From assembly GCA_023265315.1 (NCBI GenBank), contig JAHFUA010000013.1, positions 1 to 37,119 of the forward strand: 37,119 nt of DNA, read 5' to 3'. Every line of letters starts with the position of its first letter. The stretch's first letter is position 1. This DNA comes from Acidobacteriota bacterium (lineage in GTDB: Bacteria; Acidobacteriota; Terriglobia; Terriglobales; Acidobacteriaceae). Under the pieces are notes generated by a model, which made no database searches, was not told the DNA's origin, and saw nothing but the letters and a program-made list of their open reading frames with translations. Made by a program: the position numbers and the translations under genes. Shown here piece by piece: positions 17,512 through 25,137 of the stretch.

Positions 17512-18086
17512 AGCTGGGCGCGGAAAGCCGGGGTAAGGTCATCGTGCTGGCGGTGCTGGTGGTGGGGGCGGTGATCTCGGTGGCTTACATGTTTAGCGTG
17601 CTCGGCAGCCGGCCGGCGCCGGCGGTGGCCGTACCCATCTCCGCCGGAAGCGCCGCTGCACAGCCGGCGCGGCGTCCCCCGAATCGCGGACCCGCGGTGG
17701 CCGTGGCGGCTCCCACCCTCGACCCCGAGCTGCGCCTCAAGTTGCTGGAGTCCAGCGAGGGCACCAAGTACGAAGGCACCGGACGCAACATCTTCGTGCC
17801 CGCGCTCGAGGCCATTCCGCAGCCGGTGGACAAGGGCCTGAAGAAACCAGAACCGCCGCCGGGTCCGCCGCCGCCCCCGCCCATCAACCTGAAGTTCTTT
17901 GGCTTTGCCAGCCACGCCGGCGAGCCCAAGCGCATCTTCCTGGCGCAGGGTGACACCGTGTTCATTGGGACCGAGGGCGACATCGTGGACCGCCGCTACA
18001 AAATTGTGCGCATCAATCCTACTTCGGTGGAGATTGAGGACGTGCTCAACAACAATCGCCAGACTATCCCCCTCACGCAGTCGTAG
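17508..18086 (+). CDS. PilP/GspC-like inner-membrane protein
   Basis: A 192-residue protein. An N-terminal membrane helix (about residues 10-32, VIVLAVLVVGAVISVAYMFS) leads into a Pro/Ala linker. The C-terminal half, NLKFFGFASHAGEPKRIFLAQGDTVFIGTEGDIVDRRYKIV, has the homology-region fold shared by PilP and GspC. Unlike classical PilP there is no lipobox cysteine; a membrane helix anchors the protein, which is the GspC arrangement. Its place after pilO is that of pilP. In both systems this protein contacts the secretin N-terminal domains. A PPPGPPPPPP tract precedes the folded domain. ATGA overlap with pilO. Confidence 0.83.
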   Translation: MKLGAESRGKVIVLAVLVVGAVISVAYMFSVLGSRPAPAVAVPISAGSAAAQPARRPPNRGPAVAVAAPTLDPELRLKLLESSEGTKYEGTGRNIFVPALEAIPQPVDKGLKKPEPPPGPPPPPPINLKFFGFASHAGEPKRIFLAQGDTVFIGTEGDIVDRRYKIVRINPTSVEIEDVLNNNRQTIPLTQS

Positions 18087-18092
18087 TCGCGC

Positions 18093-18995
18093 ATGAAGCT
18101 GCATCCTTATCTCCGCAGGCAAGCCAGCCGCTCGCGGCAGGATGGCTACGTGCTCATCGTGATGTTGCTGTTTCTCACCCTGCTGGCGATCGGCCTGACG
18201 GCGGTGGCGCCGGCAATGGCGCAGAGAATCCGCCGCGAACGGGAGATCGAGCTCATCCACCGCGGAAAACAGTACGCCCGCGCCATCCGGCTCTACTACA
18301 GGAAATTCGGCCGTTACCCGGTGCGGCTGGAGGAGTTGGAGAATACCAACAACATCCGCTTTCTCCGCCGGCGCTACAAGGACCCGATGACGGCCAGCGG
18401 GGAATGGCGCCTGATCCACTACGGAGAAGCCCAGCTCACCCCGGCCGGCGCCGCCCCGGTGCTTCCCGGAGCGACAACCCCGGGTGCGGCCGCTTTGGGC
18501 GTCGCGGGCCTGGGCAGTGCTGCTGCTTCTCCGTTCGCTTCCACGTTTTCCAGCTCCCCGCAGCCCGGGTCAGGGCAAGCGAGCACCACCCAGGGTCAAA
18601 CCGGCACGACCCAGAGTCAGGCTGGAACGACGCAGGGTGCGTCGTCGGAGTCTTCTCAATCGGGGCAGTCCAGCGGGCCGCCAGGACAGCCCGGAACACC
18701 AGCTTCGCAATTGGGCTCGCCCTTGGGAGGCCGCACCTTCGGCGGCGGACCTGTGGTGGGAGTGGCGAGCACGAGCAAAAAAGCGTCCATCAAAGAACTC
18801 AACACCAAGAACCACTACAACGACTGGGAGTTCGTGTACGACCCGCGTCTTGATCTGACCGTGGCCCAGCCCCTGGCCGGCGTCCCGGGTCAGAATCCGC
18901 TTGCCCCGGGAGCGCAAGCGCCGGGTATGCAGCCCGGCACTACCTCCCCGGGCGTGCCCGGGATGCAACCCACCACTCCCACACGCCAGCGCTAA
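18093..18995 (+). CDS. Atypical type II secretion pseudopilin-like protein
   Basis: A 300-residue protein. A basic leader (RRQASRSRQDG) precedes a hydrophobic helix YVLIVMLLFLTLLAIGLTAV, the usual arrangement for a type IV prepilin. The conserved Glu at position 5 after the presumed cut (G18/Y19) is a Val here. The following helix RREREIELIHRGKQYARAIRLYYRKFGRYPVRLEELE is typical of pseudopilins and includes the GRYP motif. Residues about 145-215 are a low-complexity Gly/Ser/Thr/Gln linker with repeated TTQ-type units. The C-terminal ~90 residues contain KNHYNDWEFVYDPRLDL and a Pro/Gly tail. Last gene of the pil operon. Whether it is processed by prepilin peptidase is open. Confidence 0.78.
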   Translation: MKLHPYLRRQASRSRQDGYVLIVMLLFLTLLAIGLTAVAPAMAQRIRREREIELIHRGKQYARAIRLYYRKFGRYPVRLEELENTNNIRFLRRRYKDPMTASGEWRLIHYGEAQLTPAGAAPVLPGATTPGAAALGVAGLGSAAASPFASTFSSSPQPGSGQASTTQGQTGTTQSQAGTTQGASSESSQSGQSSGPPGQPGTPASQLGSPLGGRTFGGGPVVGVASTSKKASIKELNTKNHYNDWEFVYDPRLDLTVAQPLAGVPGQNPLAPGAQAPGMQPGTTSPGVPGMQPTTPTRQR

Positions 18996-19043
18996 AACTG
19001 AGTATCAGGGCACGGTTTTTGGCCGCGACGAATGCCGTTTGTC

Positions 19044-19072
19044 TTGCAAACCGGGGGCAACGGCGCTAGGCT
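19044..19072 (+). promoter_or_regulatory. Weak candidate promoter before the STAS gene
   Basis: TTGCAA (19044-19049), 17 bases, then TAGGCT (19067-19072). Four of six and three of six positions match sigma-70 boxes, so this is only suggestive. It falls in the 121-base gap after the pseudopilin gene. Confidence 0.25.
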
Positions 19073-19116
19073 TGCTCAAAGTTCCGCGGCTTGGGCACCG
19101 CGCCGGGAGGCAGGCC

Positions 19117-19473
19117 ATGGCTTTGAAGATCTCGACCCGCGATGTGGGTGGCGTTACGGTGGTCAGTTGCAGCGGACGGATCGTCTTCGGGGACGAGGCG
19201 GCGGACCTCCGCGAAGTGGTCAAAAGCCTGTTGCAGCGCGCCAAACAGATCGTCATCGATCTGGGCGGGGTCAGCTACATCGACAGTGGCGGCCTGGGAA
19301 CGCTGGTCGGGCTCTACACCTCGGCCCGCAATGGGGGAGGCGAGATCAAGCTGGCTAACCTGACGCAGCGTGTGCACGACCAGCTCCAGATCACCAAGCT
19401 GATCACTGTATTCGATTGTTACGACAGCGTGCAAGCGGCCGTGAACGCCTTTCCGCGGCGAGCCACTGCCTGA
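19117..19473 (+). CDS. STAS-domain anti-sigma factor antagonist
   Basis: A 118-residue single STAS domain of the SpoIIAA/RsbV type. IVIDLGGVSYIDSGGLGTLVGLYTSARN carries the phosphorylatable serine at residue 57 in the DSGGLG motif. In such systems a kinase/anti-sigma factor phosphorylates the serine and the unphosphorylated form releases the sigma factor. The kinase partner is not in the window. The ATG at 19117 is chosen for GGGAGG six bases upstream; the frame is open to 18901 but that part lies in the preceding gene in another frame. A link with pilus regulation is positional inference only. Confidence 0.9.
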   Translation: MALKISTRDVGGVTVVSCSGRIVFGDEAADLREVVKSLLQRAKQIVIDLGGVSYIDSGGLGTLVGLYTSARNGGGEIKLANLTQRVHDQLQITKLITVFDCYDSVQAAVNAFPRRATA

Positions 19474-19594
19474 TGCTTCCGGCGGCTACGCGAGGATGCG
19501 CGTGCCCTTGGCGATGAGAGTGGTCGTCTAACAGCCTTCCCGGTGGATGCGTGACGAGCGGATGATCGGTCCCAGGGTCCGGTTGGATGCGTTT

Positions 19595-19825
19595 CTAGGC
19601 CTGGCAGCCGTGAGTGACAACGTGGGCCACGATGCGCGCCGTGCTCTTGCTCAAACGGCGTTGCAGGTAGGCTTCAAAATCGCCGCGACGCACCAGCGCC
19701 CAGCCGAGCCTGGCCTCGCCGGTGTTCGCGGCAGCGTATTCGTGAGCGCGGCGCCGGCGCAGGGTAAGCTCTTTGAACACCCCTGTGGCCTCCTGGCGCA
19801 GGGCCTCTAATGCGGCGCATTCCAT
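19595..19825 (-). CDS. Small hypothetical protein
   Basis: A possible 76-residue protein, charged and helical (LEALRQEATGVFKELTLRRRRAHEY...FEAYLQRRLSKSTARIVAHV). No family is recognised. There is no Shine-Dalgarno sequence, but TATAAT on the minus strand (19834-19839) ends 8 bases before the ATG, which would yield an essentially leaderless transcript. It lies in a gene-poor region. Confidence 0.4.
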   Translation of the reverse strand: MECAALEALRQEATGVFKELTLRRRRAHEYAAANTGEARLGWALVRRGDFEAYLQRRLSKSTARIVAHVVTHGCQA

Positions 19826-20082
19826 GGAGGCGCATTATACCCGGGACAGGGGAAAAGCGGGCCGATCCCTCGATACCGCGGGCGGGAACAAAAAGTAACT
19901 ACACGGAAGTACGGACGCTACCGGCGCTGCCCATGCGCCGGATCGGGATGGTAGAAGTGTTCAGCTCGCGGTCGCGAATCGACCCACCCGATCAAGTTGA
20001 CGTGTTGGGCTTCCGCCGTTCCGGCTTACCCATGGAGGCTTCTACTGGCAGGGAAACACAGGCGCGGGCTCGCGCGGGGCGG

Positions 20083-20286
20083 CTATGGTTCGCGGCTCGG
20101 CCCTTTCGCTTTGGACTCCGCTTCCTGCTCGGCCAGCAGGCGTTCCCGCATGGCGATGCGGCTAAACACCGCATTGAGGACGAATCCACTTACGGTGCGG
20201 CGTTCCGCTTGGGCAGTGCGGCGGACCCTCTCCGCTTCTTCTTCAGTACAGCGCACGAAAAGAGCGGCTTTCTTGATGCGTGGCAC
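20083..20286 (-). CDS. Ribbon-helix-helix (CopG/Arc-like) DNA-binding protein
   Basis: A 67-residue protein with a strand-helix-helix pattern: AALFVRCTEEEAERVRRTAQAERRTVSGFVLNAVFSRI. This fits ribbon-helix-helix proteins of the DUF1778/CopG type, often antitoxins or small repressors. I choose the GTG at 20286 because AAAGGGAG lies five bases upstream; the ATG at 20307 is in frame but has no ribosome site and encodes the SD itself. No convincing toxin gene is beside it. Its upstream region is part of a duplicated ~160 bp unit (20318-20565), which may hold the operator. Confidence 0.7.
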   Translation of the reverse strand: MPRIKKAALFVRCTEEEAERVRRTAQAERRTVSGFVLNAVFSRIAMRERLLAEQEAESKAKGPSREP

Positions 20287-20317
20287 GGTTACTCCCTTTC
20301 TCGGCATATCACCGTCC

Positions 20318-20565
20318 TAGCGTTGGCAATCACCAGTACAACCTATCCGCACCCGGCACAGCCAGATTCCTAAGGTCACCGAGATTCCTAAAGTAACGTG
20401 CGGTCATGTGCGGGATGGTGCGGTGGTTGCATCCGAAAGGCTTTGCCTACATCGCTATGCTCTCCAAGGATATTATTATCTAGCATTAGCAATCCTCAGG
20501 ACAACCCTCCCCACCCAGCGCATCCACATTCCTCATCCACATTCCTAAAGTAACGTGCTGTCATG
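20318..20565. repeat. Degenerate direct duplication, ~160 bp period
   Basis: ATTCCTAAAGTAACGTGCGG and TCATG at 20384-20408 recurs at 20541-20565 with one mismatch in 25. A second pair, TAGCGTTGGCAATCACCAG (20318) and TAGCATTAGCAATCCTCAG (20481), is offset by 163. A third partial ATTCCTAAGGT is at 20366. The first unit overlaps the promoter side of the ribbon-helix-helix gene. No gene lies inside. Confidence 0.7.
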
Positions 20566-20628
20566 AACGGGATCGGGTGCAAGGTACTTTTTCCGTTTTG
20601 CGAAAGGGAGGCGAGGTCGAGTTCCTAG

Positions 20629-20718
20629 GTGCCCGTCGTCATCTTGAGCGACGCCATCCGGGGGAAAGTCGCGGAGCTGTTGCGCAACCCGAACGAAGGC
20701 GGCTTGATCGCACCCTAG
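20629..20718 (+). other. Short coding-like remnant
   Basis: GTG at 20629 to TAG at 20716-20718 gives 29 residues starting VPVVILSDAIRGKVAELLRN and ending EGGLIAP. The composition is protein-like and the frame is closed by a stop just upstream. It may be the eroded end of a gene. The rest of 20566-20735 shows nothing I can support. Confidence 0.25.
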
Positions 20719-20735
20719 TCTTGCGGCACCCGACC

Positions 20736-20767
20736 GAAAAACTGAAGGGCCACCTCTGCGGCGGCCC
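20736..20767 (-). terminator. Intrinsic terminator of the secreted repeat-protein gene
   Basis: Read on the minus strand: GGGCCGCC-gcaga-GGTGGCCC (one G-U pair) followed by TTCAGTTTTT. It lies 28 bases after the stop at 20795. Confidence 0.85.
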
Positions 20768-20794
20768 TCCGTTACAGCGCGGTTGTAGCCCTAC

Positions 20795-21352
20795 CTACCA
20801 CCCTCTCCCAAAGCCGGAGCGGTACCCGGCCATGTATCCGCTGCGATAGGTCTGCTGATAAACGCCTTTGTTGCCGTAGGCCTTGTTGTAGCCGTGATCG
20901 CCATGTTTGTAGTTGCCGTTGCCCTCGGCACGGAACCCGCGGTTGGCGCGCCAGTCGATGCGGCCATCGTTCAGGCCATCGTTGTATCCGGTCTGGTAGG
21001 CATAGTTATACCCACCGTTGGGACCATAGCCCCAGACGCCCGACGGACCGTAGCCCCAGGTCGAGCCCCAGGTGCGCTGATTGGGGTAGGGATTATAGGT
21101 ACCGTTGGGGTAGTAGCCCCAATTGCGGTTGCGGTAGTAGCCATCATCCCGGTCGTGGTCGCCATCACCGCGGCGATAACGCCAGTCGCGATCACGGTCG
21201 CGATCATGGTCGCGGTCATGATCACGGTCACGCACGCGGTGGTCATCGCGGTCATGATCCCCGTCACGATGACCCCAATCCTGCGCCCAAGCACCCCCAC
21301 AGAGCCCTGCGACCAGGGCCAAAGCAAACGCCATTTTCTTCCACTGATTCAT
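20795..21352 (-). CDS. Secreted Asp/Arg/His-rich repeat protein
   Basis: A 185-residue protein. The ATG at 21352 follows GAGGAA and gives a clear signal peptide, KKMAFALALVAGLCGGAWAQ, with cleavage expected near residue 24. Residues 29-70 are almost only Asp, Arg and His in short DHDR/DRD repeats. A Tyr/Gly/Asn-rich middle follows (NWGYYPNGTYNPYPN, YGPNGGYNYAYQ), and the C-terminal part has GYNDGLNDGR and YRSGYMAGYRSGF. The composition suggests an extracytoplasmic, polyelectrolyte-like or metal-binding surface protein. No enzymatic motif is visible. The upstream in-frame codons to 21418 are not signal-like. It has its own terminator. Confidence 0.8.
   Translation of the reverse strand: MNQWKKMAFALALVAGLCGGAWAQDWGHRDGDHDRDDHRVRDRDHDRDHDRDRDRDWRYRRGDGDHDRDDGYYRNRNWGYYPNGTYNPYPNQRTWGSTWGYGPSGVWGYGPNGGYNYAYQTGYNDGLNDGRIDWRANRGFRAEGNGNYKHGDHGYNKAYGNKGVYQQTYRSGYMAGYRSGFGRGW
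21143..21268. repeat. Hexamer-based tandem repeat encoding the Asp/Arg tract
   Basis: Repeats of GTCGCG/ATCACG/GTCATG type hexamers on the plus strand encode DHDR/DRD on the minus strand. Such an array is liable to expand or contract, so tract length may vary between strains. Confidence 0.7.
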
Positions 21353-21507
21353 GGTCTTCCTCACTTTCGACCCTCGGCCTTTCGAGCGCCTGGCGGTCGT
21401 TTCGACTCTGCTTGCCACTTCCTACTGGGTAGAACACGGGCGGGAGCGGGGAAAATGTAATGATTTGTAAAGCTGGCGTGAATTCTCGTGGTTCTGTGTT
21501 TCGGCGC

Positions 21508-22728
21508 TTACTTGCGGCCGGAACGCTTCTGGGCGACCACCAATCCGCGGGGGGTGGGAATGAGGACCACGGAGAGGAGACCTTCGGCTTCCAGGCGCAG
21601 GGCGGCTTCGCGCACCACTTTCTGGTGGGAGCTCGAGTCGTGGATGAGGATCAGGCCGTTGGGCGAGATCTGCGGCAGCAGGTGGCGGACCTCGCGCTCG
21701 CGGATATTGATGTCGCTGTCGCTGAAGAGGAGGTCGATGGGGCCGTCCACGCGCAGGTCAAGGCTGGACTGGTTGCGGACGTCGATCCAGGAGGCGAGCC
21801 CGGAGGCGTCGATGCGCTCCTTCGCCTTGGCGAAAACCTTGGGGTCGAATTCCACGGTGATGACGCGGCCGAAGCCGTTCTGCTTGAGACCCTGGGCGAT
21901 GGCGAGCGTGCTCACGCCCATGAACGTCCCGGTCTCGACCACCAGGCTGGGCTTCAGCGCAATGACTAGGGATTTAAGGAAGTCGAGCACTTCGGCTTCG
22001 GCGCTCATGGAGTCGTACATCTTCCACCGCTCGGGATGAGGACATTCGGGCGTGGCCGGCGTGTATTCGGGCTGGAGGGATTCGCCGGTGGCGCTGACGT
22101 CCGCGATGATGCGGTGCTCTTCGCGCGTGCGCAGGAAACGAGGCACGATGATGGCGAGGAGGATGGAGCCAGCGAGGATGGAGAGCAGCACGTCGATTTG
22201 CGAAGACCGGAGAGCTAGCACAGGGACGAACCCAAGGTAGATCCAATACGCAAGAAACTCCAGTATGCCGCGGAGCACGAGAAATTCGCCGAACACGATT
22301 CCGCGTGGACGCTGCCACTGCACGGTGCGGCGTCCTTCCTGCCACAGCCAGATGAGGATGACGACGCCGAGAAGGCCCTTGGTTCCCCCGACGGTGTCGT
22401 GGAAGCTGCCGGAGCTCCACCGAACCAAATGGCCGGCGGCAAGTGCAAGCGCGAAACAGGCGGCAGCGACATCGAGCAGCACGAGTGCGGGAACTCGATA
22501 GGCACGGGCTAAAAGAAATGCGGCGACGATCACCCCGGGCAGAGGCTCCATAAGCCTCGCATATTTCCAAAGAAGAACGGCTCCCATTAGCGCGCCGGCC
22601 GCGAGCACGAGGGTTACGAGAATCGCATTCGCTGAGACGCGGCGACGGCGAATATCGGCGCGGACGGCGAAATACCCACATATCACCGCAATCGCCGTCG
22701 CGATGGGAAGCGCAAACACCCCGCTCAT
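21508..22728 (-). CDS. Polytopic membrane domain (Lgt-like) fused to a SAM methyltransferase
   Basis: A 406-residue protein. Residues 1-200 form about six hydrophobic segments. LDVAAACFALALAAGHLVRWSSGSFHD, TKGLLGVVILIW and GIVFGEFLVLRGILEFLAYW resemble the layout of prolipoprotein diacylglyceryl transferase (Lgt), but the expected catalytic RxGNFxNxE-type motif is not preserved. Residues 235-400 are a class I methyltransferase: motif I VVETGTFMG at 263-271, acidic VEFD at 292-295 and LLFSDSD at 333-339, ending with LILIHDSSSHQKVVREA. The start at 22728 is set by an ATGA overlap with the TolC-like gene, so translation is coupled. The function is unknown; a membrane-tethered O-methyltransferase is the simplest reading. 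Confidence 0.72.
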   Translation of the reverse strand: MSGVFALPIATAIAVICGYFAVRADIRRRRVSANAILVTLVLAAGALMGAVLLWKYARLMEPLPGVIVAAFLLARAYRVPALVLLDVAAACFALALAAGHLVRWSSGSFHDTVGGTKGLLGVVILIWLWQEGRRTVQWQRPRGIVFGEFLVLRGILEFLAYWIYLGFVPVLALRSSQIDVLLSILAGSILLAIIVPRFLRTREEHRIIADVSATGESLQPEYTPATPECPHPERWKMYDSMSAEAEVLDFLKSLVIALKPSLVVETGTFMGVSTLAIAQGLKQNGFGRVITVEFDPKVFAKAKERIDASGLASWIDVRNQSSLDLRVDGPIDLLFSDSDINIREREVRHLLPQISPNGLILIHDSSSHQKVVREAALRLEAEGLLSVVLIPTPRGLVVAQKRSGRK

Positions 22729-24008
22729 TTCTGCGCCAGGGCCCACTTTTCCAACTCGCCGGTGGAGCGCAGAAGCTGCATCTGCGCGTGTTCCAACTGG
22801 TAGATGGCGTCGAGGTATGCGGAGTATTTCTGGCCCTCCGCCAGCCGGGCGTTGGCTTCGTCGCGCAACGTGGCGCTGCCGGCCTGGACTTTGGTTTGCA
22901 CGGTGTCCACGTCGGCGCGCGCCAACTGGTATTCCAGGCGGGCGACCTCGCGGGCAGCGGCCAGCTGCGCCACCTCGCGCTGCAGCTTGCGCGTCTCATT
23001 GGACACTTTGTTCTTCACGTCTTCGGCCTGGCGGCGGGCTTGCACGGCTTCAGCATCGGCGGCCCCGGCGTGGGCGCGCTGCGACAGGTTGAAGAAGGGG
23101 AAGCGGATGGCCACGCCGATGTTGCCGTTGTTGCGCTGGAAGCTGGAAGGTTGAAAGAACTGGTCGTAGTTGTTGTACCTGGTCAGCAGGCCGTACTGGC
23201 CGATGAAATCCACGGCTGGCAGGAGCTGCTTGTGCTCGCCGCGGGCGCGGAGCTGCTTGGCGTCGGCCTGAGCGAAGGCCAACTTGACGGCCGGGCTGGC
23301 GGAAACGGCTTGGGAGGCGAGGTCGTCGCTCTGGCTGACGTCGGGAAGCTTCGGGATCGACTCGGTGACGGTTTCGATCCTTGCCGCGGGCACGCCGGTG
23401 AGCTGCGAGAGCAGGTTGCGGAGGACGTCCACATTGCCTTCCACCTGGGCAAGGCTCATGCGCACGCGCGCGGTGGCCAGTTTGGCGCGCGTGAGCTCGA
23501 TCTGGGGTTCGACCCCCCCCTGCACGCGCTCGGTGGTGATCTGCTCGGCGCGCACCGCTTCCTGCTCCTGCTGGCGGAGAAGATGGAGCGCCGTGACCAG
23601 GCGGTCGAGCTGGGTGTAGCTGACGGCGGTCTCGAGGATGGCCTGCTGGCGCCTGTCCTCGGTGCTGAAAGCGGTGGCGTCCCACTCGGTGCGCGCGGCG
23701 CGCACGAAGTAACGCTGCGCGGGATTGATGAGATAGCCCATGGTGTTCACGCTTACTGCCGTCGGCGCCGAGCCTTCAATGCTCAGCGGGAATCCGAAAG
23801 ACTTGGCCAGACCCGAGCCCACGATCACCTGCGGGATGTACATGCGCGCCGCCTCGAGGTACATCTGGTGGGCGCGCATCTGGTCGGTGGCGCTGCTGAC
23901 GGTGCTGCGCTTGGCCGCCAGTTCGATGGCCTGGCGGAAAGGAAACGGCTCGGCGTGGACAACAGACGCGAACAGGACGAGAACGATGCTCCAGCGAAGG
24001 ATCTTCAT
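22725..24008 (-). CDS. TolC-family outer-membrane efflux protein
   Basis: A 427-residue protein. The ATG at 24008 follows AAGGTGG and begins a signal peptide (MKILRWSIVLVLFASVVHAE). The mature part has the duplicated helical-hairpin layout of outer-membrane efflux proteins: FRQAIELAAKRS, AVSYTQLDRLVTALHLLRQQEQEAVRAEQITTERVQGGV, then DLASQAVSASPAVKLAFAQADAKQLRARGEHKQLLPAVDF and the final long helices. It would form a trimeric outer-membrane channel and periplasmic tunnel that docks to the HlyD-type adaptor encoded two genes upstream. Its stop overlaps the next gene (ATGA). Confidence 0.9.
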   Translation of the reverse strand: MKILRWSIVLVLFASVVHAEPFPFRQAIELAAKRSTVSSATDQMRAHQMYLEAARMYIPQVIVGSGLAKSFGFPLSIEGSAPTAVSVNTMGYLINPAQRYFVRAARTEWDATAFSTEDRRQQAILETAVSYTQLDRLVTALHLLRQQEQEAVRAEQITTERVQGGVEPQIELTRAKLATARVRMSLAQVEGNVDVLRNLLSQLTGVPAARIETVTESIPKLPDVSQSDDLASQAVSASPAVKLAFAQADAKQLRARGEHKQLLPAVDFIGQYGLLTRYNNYDQFFQPSSFQRNNGNIGVAIRFPFFNLSQRAHAGAADAEAVQARRQAEDVKNKVSNETRKLQREVAQLAAAREVARLEYQLARADVDTVQTKVQAGSATLRDEANARLAEGQKYSAYLDAIYQLEHAQMQLLRSTGELEKWALAQK

Positions 24009-24061
24009 AAAGCCCACCTTGGATAGTGTGAGTCGAATGGCGAGTATAGAGCAGGGGTAGT

Positions 24062-24165
24062 GCCGAGTACCAAGTAGCGAGTACCGAGCCAGCACCGCAG
24101 AAGCTAAGAGCCAAGAGCTAGGAGCCAAAAGCAGTCTTAAACGGTACTTGGTACTCGGTACTCTA
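24062..24165. repeat. Intergenic inverted-repeat mosaic, GAGTACC and GAGCCAAGAGC units
   Basis: GCCGAGTACCAAGTAGCGAG at the left is answered by GGTACTTGGTACTCGGTACTC at the right. Between them, GCTAAGAGCCAAGAGCTAGG is a GAGCCAA run whose inverted copy is at 11628-11667. The mosaic reaches the TPR gene's stop codon. Confidence 0.75.
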
Positions 24166-25137
24166 CCGCGCTACTCGCTGGAGTGCGGTCTGCGCTTGAC
24201 CGAATTCATGCGCTAGAGAAAACGCGGTGCGATACTCGGCGGCGGCGGCCTGCCGGTTGCCTTGCTTCTCGAAGATCTGCCCCAGCAAATAGTGCGCCTG
24301 GTAAGCCGGCGCGGCTTCGGGTTGAAAAGCGCCGGCGAGGTGTTTCTGAAGCAACTCGATGGCGCCGGGAGAATTCCTGCCGGCCTGGAACAACAGCATG
24401 GCGGCTTCGTAGGGGACGGTGCTCGGACCGATGTCTTCGGAGACGGCCTTGTTGACGGCGTCCTCCATCTGGTCGAGATGCCCGCGGCTGCGGTAGAAAC
24501 CGGCGAGGTCGAGCCAGCGACCACCGGGATGTTGGCTGGCGGCGATGGCGGCGCGATACTCCTGCTCGGCGGTGTCGAACTTCTTGGCGCGCTCGGCGAG
24601 CTGCGCCTTGACCCAGTGGGCGGCGGCCGCGTCCTGGGTAGCGAGCGCATCGGCCTGCGCCAGGGCTTTGTCCTTGCCGCCACCGAGAAATCCCGGGGCT
24701 TCCATGTAGAACTCGGCGAGATCGGTGCGTGCGGCAGCGCTCGAGCCATTGAGTTGGACGGCACGCTCGAATGCGCCGCGGATCCTGGGAACCATGCGCA
24801 CCGCGGTAACGAAGCTGGAATGCGCAGCCTTCTCACCGACGGCGCGCGCCAGCCACAACTGGTAGTCGCTGGTCGAGGGTTCGAGCGCAACCGCGCGCTC
24901 GGCGGCGGCGGCAGCGTCGTCCCAGCGTCCCATGTAGAAGTAAGTGCGGGTGAGCAGGTTGTAGGCCTGGGCATCTTTGGGCACCGCCTGCAGGCGGTCC
25001 AAGAGCAGGCGGATGGCGTCGTCCACTCGCCCGAGAGCGAGCAGCTCGGCGGGAGACGCAGGTTCAGCCGCGGCCGAGATACTCGCCGCCAGCAGCCCCA
25101 GGAACCAAGCGAGAAGAGGGAGAATGCGCCGGCGCAT
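24163..25137 (-). CDS. Periplasmic TPR protein of efflux operon
   Basis: A 324-residue protein with a signal peptide (RRRILPLLAWFLGLLAASISAAAE) and at least six tetratricopeptide-type helix pairs, for example DAQAYNLLTRTYFYMGRWDDAAAAAERAVALEP, FDTAEQEYRAAIAAS, and AHYLLGQIFEKQGNRQAAAAEYRTAF near the C-terminus. It probably works as a protein-binding scaffold in the periplasm. The ATG at 25137 overlaps the adaptor's TGA by one base (TGATG), so it is co-translated with it; the preceding TTG at 25140 is less likely. A role in assembling or regulating the adaptor/TolC complex is inferred from the operon. Confidence 0.82.
   Translation of the reverse strand: MRRRILPLLAWFLGLLAASISAAAEPASPAELLALGRVDDAIRLLLDRLQAVPKDAQAYNLLTRTYFYMGRWDDAAAAAERAVALEPSTSDYQLWLARAVGEKAAHSSFVTAVRMVPRIRGAFERAVQLNGSSAAARTDLAEFYMEAPGFLGGGKDKALAQADALATQDAAAAHWVKAQLAERAKKFDTAEQEYRAAIAASQHPGGRWLDLAGFYRSRGHLDQMEDAVNKAVSEDIGPSTVPYEAAMLLFQAGRNSPGAIELLQKHLAGAFQPEAAPAYQAHYLLGQIFEKQGNRQAAAAEYRTAFSLAHEFGQAQTALQRVAR

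Noticed and set aside
19810-20373. 187-codon plus-strand open frame across the gene-poor region
   Set aside because: Overlaps the ribbon-helix-helix gene in antisense, has no ribosome site and no recognisable fold.
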